This document shows, in pieces, positions 24,578 through 38,600 of a stretch of DNA of 64,000 nucleotides. Source of the stretch: Syncephalis plumigaleata (Eukaryota > Zoopagomycota > Zoopagomycetes > Zoopagales > Piptocephalidaceae); the NCBI GenBank assembly GCA_025201365.1, contig JAIXMF010000006.1, positions 558,001 to 622,000 on the forward strand. Reading direction: 5' to 3'. The position numbers and the translations under genes were made by a program. The notes beneath the pieces were generated by a model, which saw only the letters and a list, made by a program, of their open reading frames with translations, was not told the origin of the DNA and searched no databases. How positions within the stretch are numbered: the first letter of the stretch is position 1; each line of letters opens with the position of its first letter.

Positions 24578-26784
24578 TACGAATGGAGTGAAGCGATATA
24601 TATAAAAAGCACTGCTTTAACTAATCTATAATCGCGGTATAGACCCTAGATCGACTATTGTTGTTTGTCGCTTAACACGTGGTGATGACAAAGAGATAAG
24701 AAGTAACAAGGTAATGTCGCCGACAATCCCAGATGAGAGTAATGCTCTAATATGACGACAACCTATGGTGAATGCCTTATATGCTGCGTTAAAGGAACAA
24801 AAAACGTGGAAAGAATGAAGAAACGCGAGATGAGAGACAATTCGGAGAATAAGTTGGTATCAAATAGTTGTCACTACTGCAATATCAGCATACGCAGACA
24901 GACAAACGAACAAATAAATAAACAGCAATAAACGAAATGAAACGAAATGGAATGGAGTTGACTAGTAACAAGTGAGTAGAGAATGAGAACAAACGAGTAA
25001 AGAAAGAAAAGAGCGAGCAATAGAACCGAATGAAAAAAGACAACAATATTGCGTGGTTGACTGTAGTAACAAAAGAGGAAAGCAGCAAAGGATACTAACG
25101 ATGGTGATGATGATGATGATCTGAGCCAACGTGGTTAAATAACACGGAACTAGCAATGCGGCTAAGCACAATGAACTGAAATCGTGCTTGGTGTGCGCGT
25201 CTGCGTGTGATATCAGAATAAGCACGCGTGAAATGAGCAGTAACGAGAGAGAGATACGATATTGTATTGTATTCTCAATCACTACTATTACTACTACTAC
25301 TAATGAATGGTATTTGTATATAAACAGTTGAACTGACTAGTAGAAAGATGGTTTAAAAGAATAAGGAAGAAAAGTACGACCTGCACAAAGGTTACACACA
25401 CACAACGAATTAAAAAGTGAGAAGAGAGATGTAATAAGATGTATAAAATGAAGGGAAGAAAGCGAGAGTGAGATGCAACGCACCGCAATAACAGGAACGA
25501 ATCACTGCAAAGAACACGTACACGCACACAGAGAGAAGAGAGGGATAGCAGTCAAATGATATGCGTTCAATATGAACACAGATCGTCGTTGTCACTGTCA
25601 ATGTTGTTGCTGTTGATATCTGGTTATCTAGTCCTAGAATTGATTCAAAAAGTAAAAGGCAAGTTAGTAAAATGTATCTAGTCGCCTTTTGCTTCTTCTT
25701 TTTCTTCATTCTTCGTCATTGTTTATCATGCCAAGCAACATCTTATACGTAAAACAAAAGCATAGGATAGGCTGTACCGCCTAATGAATGTCACCTTACT
25801 CAATGCCATCCCCATGTCGCTATAGCACTTGTGGCCTAGCAAGCACGGGTACTTGATGATGATGAATATCACGGTACACCTGTGGCTATAATTTCATTCG
25901 TTCTTCTATTGATCTACTCACCGTAGGACAAATGAAACTGTATGACTGCTTCGATAAATTGACAAACAAACAAACAAACAACCAAACAATTTATATGTGT
26001 GTAGTTTGATTGATTTGTTAGTGGTACACACGAAAAGAGGAAAGAGAAATAGTAAGAAATCAAAATACAAAACAAACAACTGAATGGCACACGACTACAA
26101 CAAAGCAAGTATGTAGATAAATAGATATATATAAATATAAATACACACACTAGGAATAATGGTTCGTGTTTGGCATGGCTCTATTATACAACATAGATGG
26201 AATGTGATTGGATGCGAGTGTAAGGCATGCTTGTCATTGCAAAACTTGTCACATAGCCAAGGTGAGAGTGGATGTATGTCCGTATACCCTGTGCACGTGG
26301 TAACAATGCGTTACTTGTTCGTTTAATTATAGCGCCATTTCACCTATGCTACACAATAATATGGCGTATTAACATCTAGTTAGATAGATATTGAATAATC
26401 AGTTGAACTAGCTAATCTAATATTACATTTACAAATAGACATCGAATCATTATAAAGAACAATGGTAGATTTGCTATGCGTATATCCACTAAATAAAGGA
26501 TATTACCAAACTAGGCAATGAGAGTAACCATGCTTAAATGGTCTGGGCCCATGCCTGATATCGATTACTCTATTCGTGGCAAACAACCGGATTATCGGAA
26601 GATTACCACCAATTGTGGTACACGTTGTAAGCATGCTTGAATCAATACAAGAGCAATTTATATCATGTATGTCTACAAATTGAGCAAGTAAGCAACGACA
26701 AGTGTTCATGTCTATTTAAAAGAATAGTTTATTGCAAAAAGAAATAAAAAAGAAATAAAAAGAGATTGAATATATATCCATTCA
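24578..26784. other. Intergenic, 2.2 kb, no gene confirmed
   Basis: AT-rich spacer between the ankyrin gene and the GATA factor, both minus-strand. ORFs here are short and of biased composition. An exon-like island at about 25798-25892 on the minus strand (ATAG before it, GTAAGG after it, higher GC) might be a distant 5' exon of the ankyrin gene. A short minus-strand ORF at 26503-26709 has no recognisable motif. Confidence 0.45.
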
Positions 26785-27860
26785 TTACTGCATTTCTACA
26801 TCATCTTTGCTGGATGACTTGTCATCATACTCAGCGAAATTATCATTATTATATTGCGGTATGTTATGGAACCAGAATCCGCTAACCACGTCTGTCTCCA
26901 TTGATTCCTCGGTAGGGGCTAGAGCATGTCCTACATAATAGTTGCCGTGTCGTTCCTCGGCTCGAGACATACGTTCTGCGGCTAGTCGTGCCGCTGCCAA
27001 TACTCGTTGATTATGAAGTCGTTCTGCGATGGCTAATGCCACACTTTGTCGAGATTCACTGGAACTGTCAAGTGGTTGCGCTGTTAAATGATAACCAGTC
27101 GTTGATTCGTTGGTTCGCACTCGTTTCGTTTGAGATGATAGCGTGTCATTGTGTGATAGATGAGATGAAGTGTAATTCATTGGATAATGATGCTGCTGAT
27201 GAGGATGAGGATGAGGATGATAATTGGACGGTGCTGGTCGTATATGACTTGTATGAGCTACGGCTACAGGTCGTGGTCGACGATTACGCTTCTTAATAAC
27301 CGATGCCTTTAGACTTTTAGGTCGTAGCACACCGTGTAGTTTAAGAAAGAGACCGCATGCATTACACAACGGGTTACCCTCTGGATCTCGACGCCATAAT
27401 GGTGTGACTGTAGTCTCGCAATTCTTACAAGTAAGATCAGATGATTTATCGTCATTAGTATGACTAGTATTGGATATGGATTCAGCGGTAGCAGCAGCAG
27501 TAGTATTTTCATCGTCCATTGTCTTTACTACGCTATCCACTGTTTCTTCTGTAGAGGATAAAGTGAACATAGAATTACAATTAGATGAGGATATCTTAAC
27601 TAATGGATTCAATGTAATACCAGCCATAGTATAAGCATGGTCAATGGTATCACTAGTGCCACCCAATATCGGTAATTTACCTCCCACGTCGTCTCCACCT
27701 CCACCATCTCCACTACCACCACCACGACCTACACCATTAATAATACGATTAGAATCTGTAGTAGTAGTAGTAGTGGCAGTAGTAGTAGATGTGGAGGGTG
27801 TAGATAGTGTATTATTAATGTTATTATCACTATTAGTAAAGTGATTATTACTATGATTAA

Positions 27861-27893
<33 letters not shown>

Positions 27894-29322
27894 TCCTATT
27901 GGTATGATGAATTTGATTAAATAATGCATTAGTAATTGGATTGGCAATGACATTGAAGCTAATGTCATGATTCATTAATTCGGATGGAATCATATTTGAC
28001 ATTGATGCTGAAGATGATGTTGACATGGAAAGAGAAGCAGTCGACTGAATATTATCATGTCCAGTATACTTGTGCTGATCACTAGACGATAGCTGGAATG
28101 TAAATGGAAAGTTGGATAATGAAGCAATAGAAGATAATAGCGCGGTATTATCCAGTCCATCAAGAGTGGCTGGATTAGTTGCTGTCATTGATTCAGGTAG
28201 ATTTGATATTAGCGATGATGCCATAGATGTACCAGATGATGTCGGCATGGTTGGATGTGATGCAAATGGTGTAGCTGTCATATCATCTGAATCATCAGCG
28301 GGAATGGTGATACTCGAACCAAGTCTTTGTAACGAGTAAGCATTCATGTTGTCAGCGGTTTGTGATCGTGTCATATTGGGTTTCTTTCGTTGTAATGATG
28401 GTTTAACTGGTTTTGCAATAATTCGCGCTTCATTCTGTTGCTGATATGAGGAACTAGCATTGGTGGCAACATGTCGTATATCGGCCATTGACATGCTACG
28501 CTGTTCAAGCAAGGATACTGTATCATGTTGATGATAATGACTCTGAGTAGCTGCATAGGTTGATGTAGGTGTTGACGTACGATAAGCTGTATCTCTAGCT
28601 TGGATATCATTAGCAGGTGCTGATGCACCACGAATAGCTGTGTTACCATAAGAGATAGACACATCGTCATTGCTATTACTACTGATATGACTATTGTCGT
28701 CGTTGTCATCTCTATGTTTGCGCTTTAGACTAAGTGACATGATACGCCAGGCTAGATTCTCAACACGAGAGGACTGCGTCAATCGTTCCTTTGCTCGATT
28801 AAACATACGCCATACTTCGGTGGCCGATTGTTCATCAGGTCGATCAATCAATGCGTTGTCTGGTAGAGAACTGTCAACCACCTTGGCTACGGTGTCATCA
28901 GGACCAATCGATTCGGATCCTCTGTTTAGATACTCGACTGTACGTGGTGAGTCCATGAAATCCATGGCATTCGGTGAGGCTACATCCAAATAGTGGGGAG
29001 ATGCCGGTGTTATCGCAGGTCTAGCATGCTGACTATCAACTATTGGACTAGTGGGCTGCAGCTGTTGCAGTTGTAGTTGCAGCTGAGCAGATAGTACGTC
29101 ATTGATGGTAGTATACGAATGTGCGTGTTGTCCCATTTGAGATACAGGTAAATTACCGATGGATGACAGATAAGATAGACCAGGTGATAATGCAGCCTGT
29201 GTCAGTGGATGAGACCCACTAAGTAGTAGTGCCTCTAACGGGCTAGGTTCTCGCGAATTCCGTGTCATCGCTTGAACAATGAGCGGTGATTGTGCCGCCG
29301 TAGTTCCAAGTGGAATCGACAT
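26785..29322 (-). CDS. AreA/Gln3-type GATA zinc-finger transcription factor
   Basis: 845 aa in one uninterrupted exon. Near residue 640 is one fungal type IVa GATA finger: [20 protein letters not shown], then [14 protein letters not shown], with the CX2C-X17-CX2C spacing and the basic tail [19 protein letters not shown]. Near residues 170-200 lies the AreA box ([33 protein letters not shown]), the DUF1752 motif found in nitrogen regulators AreA/NIT2/Gln3. The rest is Ser/Thr/Asn-rich and presumably disordered. By family it activates nitrogen-catabolite genes at GATA sites. The C terminus is acidic. No frame break across 2.5 kb. Start ATG at 29320-29322 is the first in frame. Confidence 0.9.
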
Positions 29323-30354
29323 GAGACAACAATACTACGACACTAACTGTGCTGTATACGAGATCAAGCACACAAACAGTAGAAATCTAGCTGTAGTAGA
29401 AGAAGAAGAAACAATTACCGTCAAAGACAAAAGAAGAGAAAACAAGATCGCTAGACACGAAGAAAAAGAAGCCAAACAAGCATGAATAAAGAGGAGATGG
29501 ATGCTGTAGTATTGTGACTTGTACCAAAATTAGTTAATTGATTGACTGATTGACTGATTGACTGATTAACTGATAGAATTGATTGACTGGCACATGGTTG
29601 GTGTGTGTACATAAAGTCGTATAATTGACTGACTACACACATCTCTTTTTCCTTTTGTTAAACGTGGTTATCAGGCATGTATCAATCTGAGTTTCATTTC
29701 GCATGATCATACATATAGAGACATGCCACATACGAGCATGTTCACCTGTAGCATGTGATAAGATGAGATAGCCAAATAGAGCAATGTCAACTTGGATTAT
29801 AAAGATGAATCAAGAAGTAGATAGCATTATACTAGGATTGCTTTCGGTATCCAATGTATGGTGTATATGGGTAACCAAGTGAACAGAGCAAGTAGTAGTT
29901 AGCTGATTATTATAGCTGATACAGATAGATGAACATTAACATGATGAATAAAAGCAATAGTATACGATAAGTAGAGATTTATTTTCCATTAGATGAGTTA
30001 AAGTGGTGTGTCTCCTTTATACTGTGTCAATTCAGTAAAGAAAAAAGGAGTGCATGCGGAAGAAAAGTAAGGAACCAACAAAAAAAGGACAATACTGCAC
30101 AATGGTTCGAAGTGTTATACTATTGCCGTAGAACGATATATTACATCAAACTACGAATATAGTAATAACAAGGTGAACAACAATAATAATAGTAATAGTA
30201 ATAATGACAAGATAAATCATTACTATTCATGTATGACTATCCATTTAGAGGAAATGGAACAGTATTAGCAGATGAATTGCCACTACTGTCACAGCATATC
30301 AAACAAGAAAGGAATAAACACGATGAATAAGCAATGTCGTTGTGGACTACGCGA
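29323..30354. other. Intergenic, 1.0 kb, GATA-factor promoter side
   Basis: AT-rich spacer. A tandem GATTGACT repeat (about five copies) lies at about 29537-29580. No coding exon supported; the 5' UTR of the GATA gene is probably within about 29323-29700. Confidence 0.5.
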
Positions 30355-31906
30355 TCACGTTCGGAATATATGAACAACTCGAGTGATCTTGTCACGACAA
30401 ATAGGACAGGCATTATGATCGTCTTGTAGTCGTTTTGCGCATGACATGCATGTGGCCATATGTCCACACTCGAGGAAGACGCAGTTGATGATGGCATCGC
30501 AACAAATACGACACATTTGATCGTCTTCCGGTTGTGCCGCGCTGTGTTTAACCATTTCTCGTGCCGTGTTATCAACGAGTCGTTGTACTCGTTCTATTAA
30601 TGCGGTCTTTGCCATTTTCGGTTCTACTTTAACGCAGTTATCCTCGAGAATAGCACGTAGTGTTACCACACTGAATGTGTCTAAATCCATTTTACCGCTA
30701 ATAATAGCAGAGATAGGGGAGGTGGTAGTGGTGTCGTTTCCTCGGTGGGTGTTTCCTCCGATGGTCCTCGTTCGCTAGTCGAGACCTCTTGCAAATCAAA
30801 TCCGTAGAGTTGAGCTAGCATTTGTTCGAATTGCTCGCGTTCCTCGAGCATCTCCGGTGTTAGTTCGATATCATCGAGATCAACCGCACGGCCAGGAGTA
30901 ATTGCTCGATAGACGAGGCGAACAGCGACATGGCAGGACGGATGGGTGATTCGGGTAGATTCGCGCGGAAATAGCGTTCTTGCGCATCAGTCATCGGTTG
31001 AGCAGCCACGATAATGCTGGCCAATTCCGCTTTATCCTCGGGCAATGGCGTTTCCAAGGCTAGATCAAATGCCATTACAAAGTTACGCAATAGCTTTAGA
31101 CGTTGCTCTACCAGTTCCTCCATAGGCATATTAATTACTATTGCAATACGAGTTATAATTGGTTAATCAGTCAATACATATATGTATGCAGATTATGCAA
31201 TTCCATCACTTACATGGAATAAATTTATGACAATAATCACAAACGGATACGGGTCTATAACGTGATATTAGTATCTCTGCTGTATATATTATTATATATT
31301 ATTTAACTTACTCGTAATAACCAAACTGTGGTAGTAAATCTTTAGACTGCGTACAACTATAGCAACATACACTACCTGTATAGATGATGGATGCATTAGT
31401 TGGAATAATAAGGTATAATTCATATAGATTACTTACCACAATAATGACAATGATTCTATAGATCAATATGGTGCAAGATATTAAATCCACATTAGTCATT
31501 ACTAGACATAAGAATGAGAATCTATACTACTTGCCTTGTGTCGGAAGAATGAAAACTGATTGCCACAATGATAACATGATGAATGTTCGTCACGTGGCTT
31601 TAATCGTGGGATAGTATGTGTAATAGGTGGATGAAACGATGCACCCGGTGATAATGTAGTACAACTACGAGGACGAGTGGTGAATGAAGGTAGGTCGCTC
31701 ATTGCCGTGCCACTATGCATGTCCTCAGCATTGATAGTGGCCGCTCGTATACGTAATCGACCGACGACTGGTGAGGTTGATTCTTCCGTGGTCACTAACT
31801 CTAGTTGTTCTTGTTGAGTTTCACATGAATGCTGCGAGTCAGTATCATCTACCACATCCAATGATGACGCCTCTTCGCGTTGCATTACTTCCTCGCTTAA
31901 TAGCAT
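30355..31906 (-). CDS. FYVE-RING E3 ubiquitin ligase, CARP/RNF34-like
   Basis: Architecture of animal CARP1/2 (RNF34, rififylin): atypical FYVE, SAP-like helices, C-terminal RING. The FYVE finger is pieced together from four exons: HSSCYHCGNQFSFFRHK (ends 31535), NHCHYCG (31437-31455, only 19 nt), SVCCYSCTQSKDLLPQFGYY (31312-31375) and PVSVCDYCHKFIP (31214-31254). The last exon (30355-31137) has a helical part (MEELVEQRLKLLRNFVMAFD), a SAP-like segment (LDTFSVVTLRAILEDNCVKV) and the RING (CRICCDAIINCVFLECGHMA, then CPICRDKITRVVHIFRT). The intron after RHK has a GC donor (31529-31534). Apparent one-base losses lie near 30890-30925 and in a C/G run near 30717-30722. Translation may start at 31906 or at an in-frame ATG at 32134. 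By family it ubiquitinates membrane or endosomal substrates. Confidence 0.82.
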
Positions 31907-32134
31907 TTTGTGATTGACAACACCGTCGTTAATGGATCCAGTAAGTGAATGCTGCTGCTGGATGATGATGGTCAGTTCGATTCGTGCTGAGCTGGTTGCT
32001 ATTCGGATGGGTTGGCTCAATTGAACCCATAGTCGGTGTTGACGATAGTCGTGCAGGTGATGCCTGATCACCGTAGAACCAGCGGGCGAACATGCGACAG
32101 AAGAAAAAGATAACGACGGCAACAATGACAACAA

Positions 32135-35100
32135 TGGAGGTGAGATAACAAGGTGAGTTGAGGTGAGGGCAGAGTGACGAATGTGACTAGCTCAAGTCGA
32201 CGCAACAGCAAACAACCGACAATGGATGGCTAAATAGGAAAAAGGCGGATGTAACAAGGAAGAATTAGAGTAGCTGAGAATGTCAAACAAGTGGTATATA
32301 TATGTATTAAATAGCGAATGAGTTAACAACTAATATATATATATATATATATAAGACAGGGGAAGAAGAGGGCGCTCACCCGTATATGCACGCATACACC
32401 ATACACACACACCGCACGTATACACTTGGGGCGAACTGAAACGAGACAAACCGAAATACGCAATCAAGGGAGCGGTAAAGGCGGGAACGAAGTGGAGTAA
32501 ACACCTTGAAGAAGAGACGACACTCTGATGAATTCACTTCTTTGGTAGATGAGCAGTAAACGAGAGATGAAACTGTTGTATACCCGGCAAAAGCAGTAAA
32601 GAAATAGGCACGATCCGTATATATAAATATATCTGTGTGTATGTGTACGCCTAGTTCGACATGATACTAGTCGAATAAGAGCTGACCGACTTACTAGGCG
32701 TCGTGATTAATATAAACATACACTAATAGTTGAAGGTACGTGACCGATTCTAGCACGAATAGGATAAAGTTGATAGAAACAGGATAAGTGTATGAGCATA
32801 CAAAGTGTATGATAAGATGACGGCGCTTTAAAAAAGAAAGGAAAATGAAATACAATAACGACTTTGAAAAAGAGAGAGAAAGAGAAAGAAAGAGAGCGAG
32901 AGCGAAGAGAACGAATGAGCGAATGAATGGAGAGGTAGAAATAACGGGTGCTTCACATCAGGCTGCCATGTTGGTCTTTCCTCTCTCTCTCACTTCTCTA
33001 TACCACCATGGTATATATCTGCTAAACAGGCAGGAACACGCATTTCGATCATGATTGGCTAATCCACCCTGCAATATGGTCAGCAAAAAAGTGGTTCCCT
33101 TTTCTATCGTTATGCCGACTCTACTAACCAATTATAACAGAGTGATTGTAGATGCCAGTTGCTTCTCTATCCCTCTCTACATTGCTTATCTTACCTGTTC
33201 TATCCCACAAATACTAAAGCACAGGCAAGAAAGCATCATACTACAGCAATTGCGTGATATCCGCTACATGTATGATTGATTGATTGGTTGGTTGTTAGCC
33301 AGAGGTGGGGATATGTACGCATGTCCCCACGTGCCATGTCCATACAATAGTATCCGTTTGTCAAGCAAGGTCTATCAATGGATGCATTGTTAAATATCAA
33401 AGAATTACGAGAGAAAAGCAAGCGAGATTCACTTCTTAGCAACCTGTGATTAGTTGACCGATTGATGATTAGCTGATTGATTGCTCGACTGTATTCAATT
33501 AACCTCTTTACTTGTAGTATACAAAAACACTAATGCCATTGCATAATTCTACTCTGCTTTCAGTGTTACTCTAATGCGTGGCAAGCACATCACAAGGTCT
33601 ATAATAAAGGAGCAATAATGGTCTGTGTCGTATTACCTACAACAAAGGTCATGCTAATTGTATTCTAATTGCTTGTCCCATCTCTCACTCGACCATTTAC
33701 AATCCTATAATTGCAATAGTAACACACGAATGCTGGTGGTGAAGGGATGAATGAAACAATATCAGGTAAGGTTAATATCATCAATATATCATCAATCAAT
33801 TTGCCACGTATTAGCGATGTGTCACCTAGTAATCAATATTTACTATCTGGTTGATACTATCACTGTCACTATCTATCACTATCACTATCTCTCGTTATCT
33901 CTCTCGTTCTTTCGTTCTCGCTTCATCCTCTTATTCCTACACTGTTATGGTCTTGTCTGCAAGATACTTGTGATTCATTGTATTTACGCAGATTATCATC
34001 CCATTACGAGGTTCTACTTTGGTAGTTTATTGATTTGATCATCTAGATATTGTACAAACGCAAGTAAGTAAAACGATTCCTTTATTTGACCAGTTCATTA
34101 TTACCGTCTTAAGTAATCCTCGTGGCTCATCTAATCAATGATTCAATACACGTGCTATATGGTAATATATACCTATATACATATATATACGTATACACAC
34201 ATACCTACACATCTATATTGCGTAAATATCAAGATACAATGGAATAATCCATTATTTAAATGGCATTACCTTTTTTGTATCATTTTTGTAGCGGAGTTGA
34301 CTAATAGTATATCCAATCAAATCAGATGCTTGCGCGTGTACCGCGTGGTCGATCCTGCTTCCTCCTCTTCCTTCTCTTCTTTAGCATGGTGATTGCTACT
34401 ATAGCCTTGTTGACCATGCTTTGCACAGACAGTGTGATGAATCGGTACTGCTCCTTAGAATATCATTGCTTGTACTAGTATCAGTGGTAGTACACAACAA
34501 GTAGATCATGATGCTAGTAGTAGTGTTGTTGTATATAATCGGATAAACTCACTTCTTAATTACTGTGATCCTTACCATAGTTCTACTTTTATATTTATAC
34601 CGCATATCATTTTGAAATTCCGGCTTATTCTCGACTTTCTATTTCACTTGATATGATGTCATCCCCGCTCAAGGCCACTGTAATATATCAATACTCAACT
34701 GGTTTATCCCTCGATCAATTGCTGTTAATTACCTTTTGAAGACTGAATGCTTAGCATCGCTTGTTCGGTGAACGCCTAATTGAATCAATCCACTTTGTCA
34801 TAACTTGTTCTATAGCCATGCGTGCCACTATATCCACGCTCTCACCATCATCTGCATTCATACTTGCTTGCTCTTTCTTCTCGCTCACACTCAAATCGAG
34901 GCGGTGGAACACCGCATACACGCACCCACCTACAACACATACAACACACACACGCGCGCGCGCATGCACGCATACTTTCACCTTCTCTCCTTTCATTCAC
35001 TTGCGCTTCCTTCATTCTATCATTTCAACTGTTAGTGGTTCTAACCGGCGCAGGCCGTTTGTTTGCTGAGCATTATTCTATACTCGTATTGCTAATTACC

Positions 35101-35608
35101 GTCTCTTCATTTTGTATGCGTATGCGTTTATATATCTCCTTTGTCATTCACTCCTGAAGGAACTGGTATTTGCTCGTCCCTCTCTCTCTCTCTCTGTCTC
35201 TCTAGTCCTTGTAGTATCTTTACGTCGCGGGGTCGTATAATCTTTTCTTGTCATTACCGTTGTTGCGAGTATTGTCGGTTGTTTTCGTATTATTCGACGT
35301 TTCTGTTTCTTTGTCAAGTTATACACAAGTCGTGTCGTATAGTTTCATTATTGTTATTGTTATTTCTGTTCTTATCCCATACATATACATATACACACAC
35401 GCACAAACATATATATATATACTACGTCTCTACACTTGTAATTGACTACGCTATTGAGCAGTTACGATTACTTGCGTATTTATTACCCTTGTCATCTCTG
35501 ACTTTAATTGTTACTAATTTCGGGGTCTCGCAGGATAGACTACCTCATACGCCTCGACGATAGACCGTACACTCGTTCACACTATATATATATATATCGC
35601 CGCCAGCC
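32135..35608. other. Intergenic, 3.5 kb divergent region, no gene recognised
   Basis: Largest gene-free stretch, between the divergent FYVE-RING ligase and RhoGEF. It is AT-rich with many simple repeats: TA runs (32332-32353 and 35584-35598), CA/CG runs (34920-34975), CT runs (33880-33930 and 35170-35205). Short plus-strand ORFs (for example 34822-35157) are Cys/Ser/Leu-biased and lack motifs. Long 5' UTRs or a noncoding RNA are possible but not shown. Confidence 0.45.
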
Positions 35609-38600
35609 ATGTCGCTGGAATCCGTCTACACCCCGCTATCTCCCCTTTTTACCAGTCTGGGATTGGATGATATCACCAAGTGTGAGGCAGAACCGCAAAA
35701 GTCGTCGGCCACCAATGTCACCAAGAAGCAATTGACCGATCCCATCGAGACCGATATCAACACGACACCACTCGACGAGATACTCGACACCGTGTGGGAT
35801 ATATCAGAGGTGTCGCCTACTCTCTTGGCTACTGCACGGGCCGATGAGTTACTTGCGCCTGAATCGGGAACTGCCGAGCCTGCCGAGCCCGCAGAGGCCA
35901 ACGAAGCATATGGCGCCGCTTCCTCGTATCATTTAGACATTCAGCGTCAAATGTCTACCTGTTCGTCGACATCATCAACAGGTTCTTTGCCGCAAACTCG
36001 TCCTTCATTCGGGGTCCACAAGTCTCAATACGACGACGATACGCATTCTGATATGAGTCGATCTGCACGGGATGCTGCACGCCGGCTGCATGCATTCAAG
36101 GAATTACTCGACACTGAACAACGATACGTACGCGACCTTGGTATATTAATAGAGGTAAATGAATGGCTTAATATCTTTTTCATTACAATTCCCTATTTGG
36201 AAGGAACAGTCATGTGTAAAGTGTTACGCTTCATGAGCCTTGTGCCTTAGCAATCGTCATTATTCACTCATCTACTTTTCCTTCCTTATATCACCGGCTA
36301 AATCAATAAGCATATGGCTTTTTGTGCTGGCATCATGGCATAGTACAAATATTATTTAGTACATTTTTACTAACTATCTATGATCTACACACAGATATTT
36401 CTAATGCCATTATCAGCAATCACTTGGATTACCGGTGAACAGAAACGTGCCGTCATTCGTAATGCTTGGGTGATCCGTGGATATCATACGACATTTCTGC
36501 AACAGCTAGAATCTGTCATTGCCGATATTATCGATAGATTATCATTGATTCCCGCATCAAATACTAATCCTTCTTCTGTCGTACAATCTCCCGATAATGT
36601 TGGTGGTACGGAAAAGGGCCTACCCACACTACCAGAACATGTCACCCTGGGTAGAATATTCCTTGATCATGTAAGCATATCAGATTATGAATCATTTATA
36701 TGTTCTAACCATACTTATTCTATTATTCCTCTAGTCTAATGACTTTCGATCTTACGTCGAGTATTGTTCAGGTCATGATAAGACATTGCGTGTACTGGTT
36801 CAACTGGCCGAGAACACCAAATGGCGCGCGTTCAACGAGGCATGCAAGGAAAGACTACACAGCCAGAAACAGGAAACTCGTCTTACCATTCATGATTATC
36901 TAATCAAACCGGTGCAACGACTATGTCAATATCCGATTATTATGCGGGAGATTATGTCGTTCTACGAGGAAGGCACTCGTGAGCATCGTGATTTGCGAAA
37001 TGCCATTGATATGCTACGTAATGTGGCAACTTCAGTTGACGATGCGAAACATATGGAAGAAGCACGTCAACGCACACAACTATTCCTATCGCGTGTAGAT
37101 GAAATATCGGTAAGTAACGATGTTTACACTGTTACAGCCACCACTAACATAATAATGATTAGTTATCGGCATTTCCTGATATAGCACATTACAGGAATGA
37201 TGGTCTACTCCTTGCTGGTGCCTTGGAATTTATCGATTTTAATCGTGGATCAAAAGTATGCATAAAGTATTATGGCTGTTTCGTGTTTCCTGGACTATTA
37301 TTGGTAGCACGAGCTCAGCGTGCCAAGACATATCGTATTCTACACCGATTCCCCTTGACAGATATGCTGTTAATCGAGTTGAGTGCAGCACAATGTAAGT
37401 GAATGGCAATAATAATGCTTACGATAATAATGAATCTAATGTGCAATGACTACTTTAGCATTACTAAGATATCCCTGGAGATTGCAATGCATGAAAACTA
37501 AGCGAAACTTTGACTTTGGCGCAGCAGGACCACAAGAGCGTAAATTATGGTTCGATCTACTTGCTCGATACACGACACAATTACGCCTACGTCATAGGAA
37601 TGATTCGACATCCTCGTTTGAATCCATGGCATCCGATCTAGGATTGGAGCAACAATCGCATCTAACGGATCGTTATCGTAACGACACGAGCGGAGAACTA
37701 TATTCTGGAGCGTCTGACGCTAGCCTAGTTGAAACGTCGAGTTCCCGACAATCACGTAGTAGCGCTAAAAGCGAGGATAGCACGACAAGCAACACCACAT
37801 TAGTGCCTAGGATAATTCGCCCGAATGGATTAAGTAGACGCTACTCGCATGGCAACCATGATTTGCACAACGCACCTACTCGCAAGTACACCGATGTTCT
37901 ATCGCCTGTTAATGAGAAATCGCCGGATCCACCCTCGCCAGATCAAAGCCTTGTACGTCGAATTCTACCCTTACGACGCACGCAATCGGTCGAGTTCCGT
38001 AGTCTACACGGTTCACTTACACTGCCGGTGGAAGTGGCACACTACGCACGACCGACATGTCCGGTCCGCCATCTCCTCTTCGTTCGCAATGGTCGTTCCG
38101 TTCATCGTCCGGCACGGACACGACACCGGCACGTAGGGTGACCATTGAACACGATTTGAGGATGTATTCACGCGAAATCATCAAACGGTACACGCACTCG
38201 AGATGCGATTACAATCGGTAGCGGAGCAGAATAAGCAGCAACGTTTATCGGTGGAGAATGACACGCACGATCAGGCAACAACCCGTAACAATCCAAGTGT
38301 CATGGAGAATGATCGACATCCGGCTAAACGTCGTGTTCATAGCGAGAATGTCCTGGCTAATGCCACCGCTAATGGCCAACCACCCGCTGTTCCCGTGAGA
38401 ACGTCGAGTCTACGTCAAACGAGTTCAAATCGTTCAATTGGCGAATCGAACAATGAGCGACCCTTCTTCAAAATTGCACATCATAGTCTATCTTTGACAT
38501 TGTCATCGGCACGATTAATTACAGGTGCTGCAAATAGACTAATGCAACCAGCTTCCACGGAAACCACCGATGATGATGAATGTCACAATAGTAGTGCTAG

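Noticed and set aside
24885-25709. Minus-strand ORFs rich in Ser, Leu, Phe and Cys in the 24.6-26.8 kb gap
   Set aside because: Composition follows simple-sequence bias (AAAG/CTTT-type runs); no domain, no codon pattern like neighbouring genes.
26503-26709. Small minus-strand ORF, 68 aa
   Set aside because: No recognisable motif or splice context; kept only as a remark in the gap entry.
32845-35563. Several plus-strand ORFs in the RhoGEF upstream region
   Set aside because: Low-complexity Tyr/Ser/His/Leu-rich translations of CT, CA and TA repeats; no sign of coding constraint.
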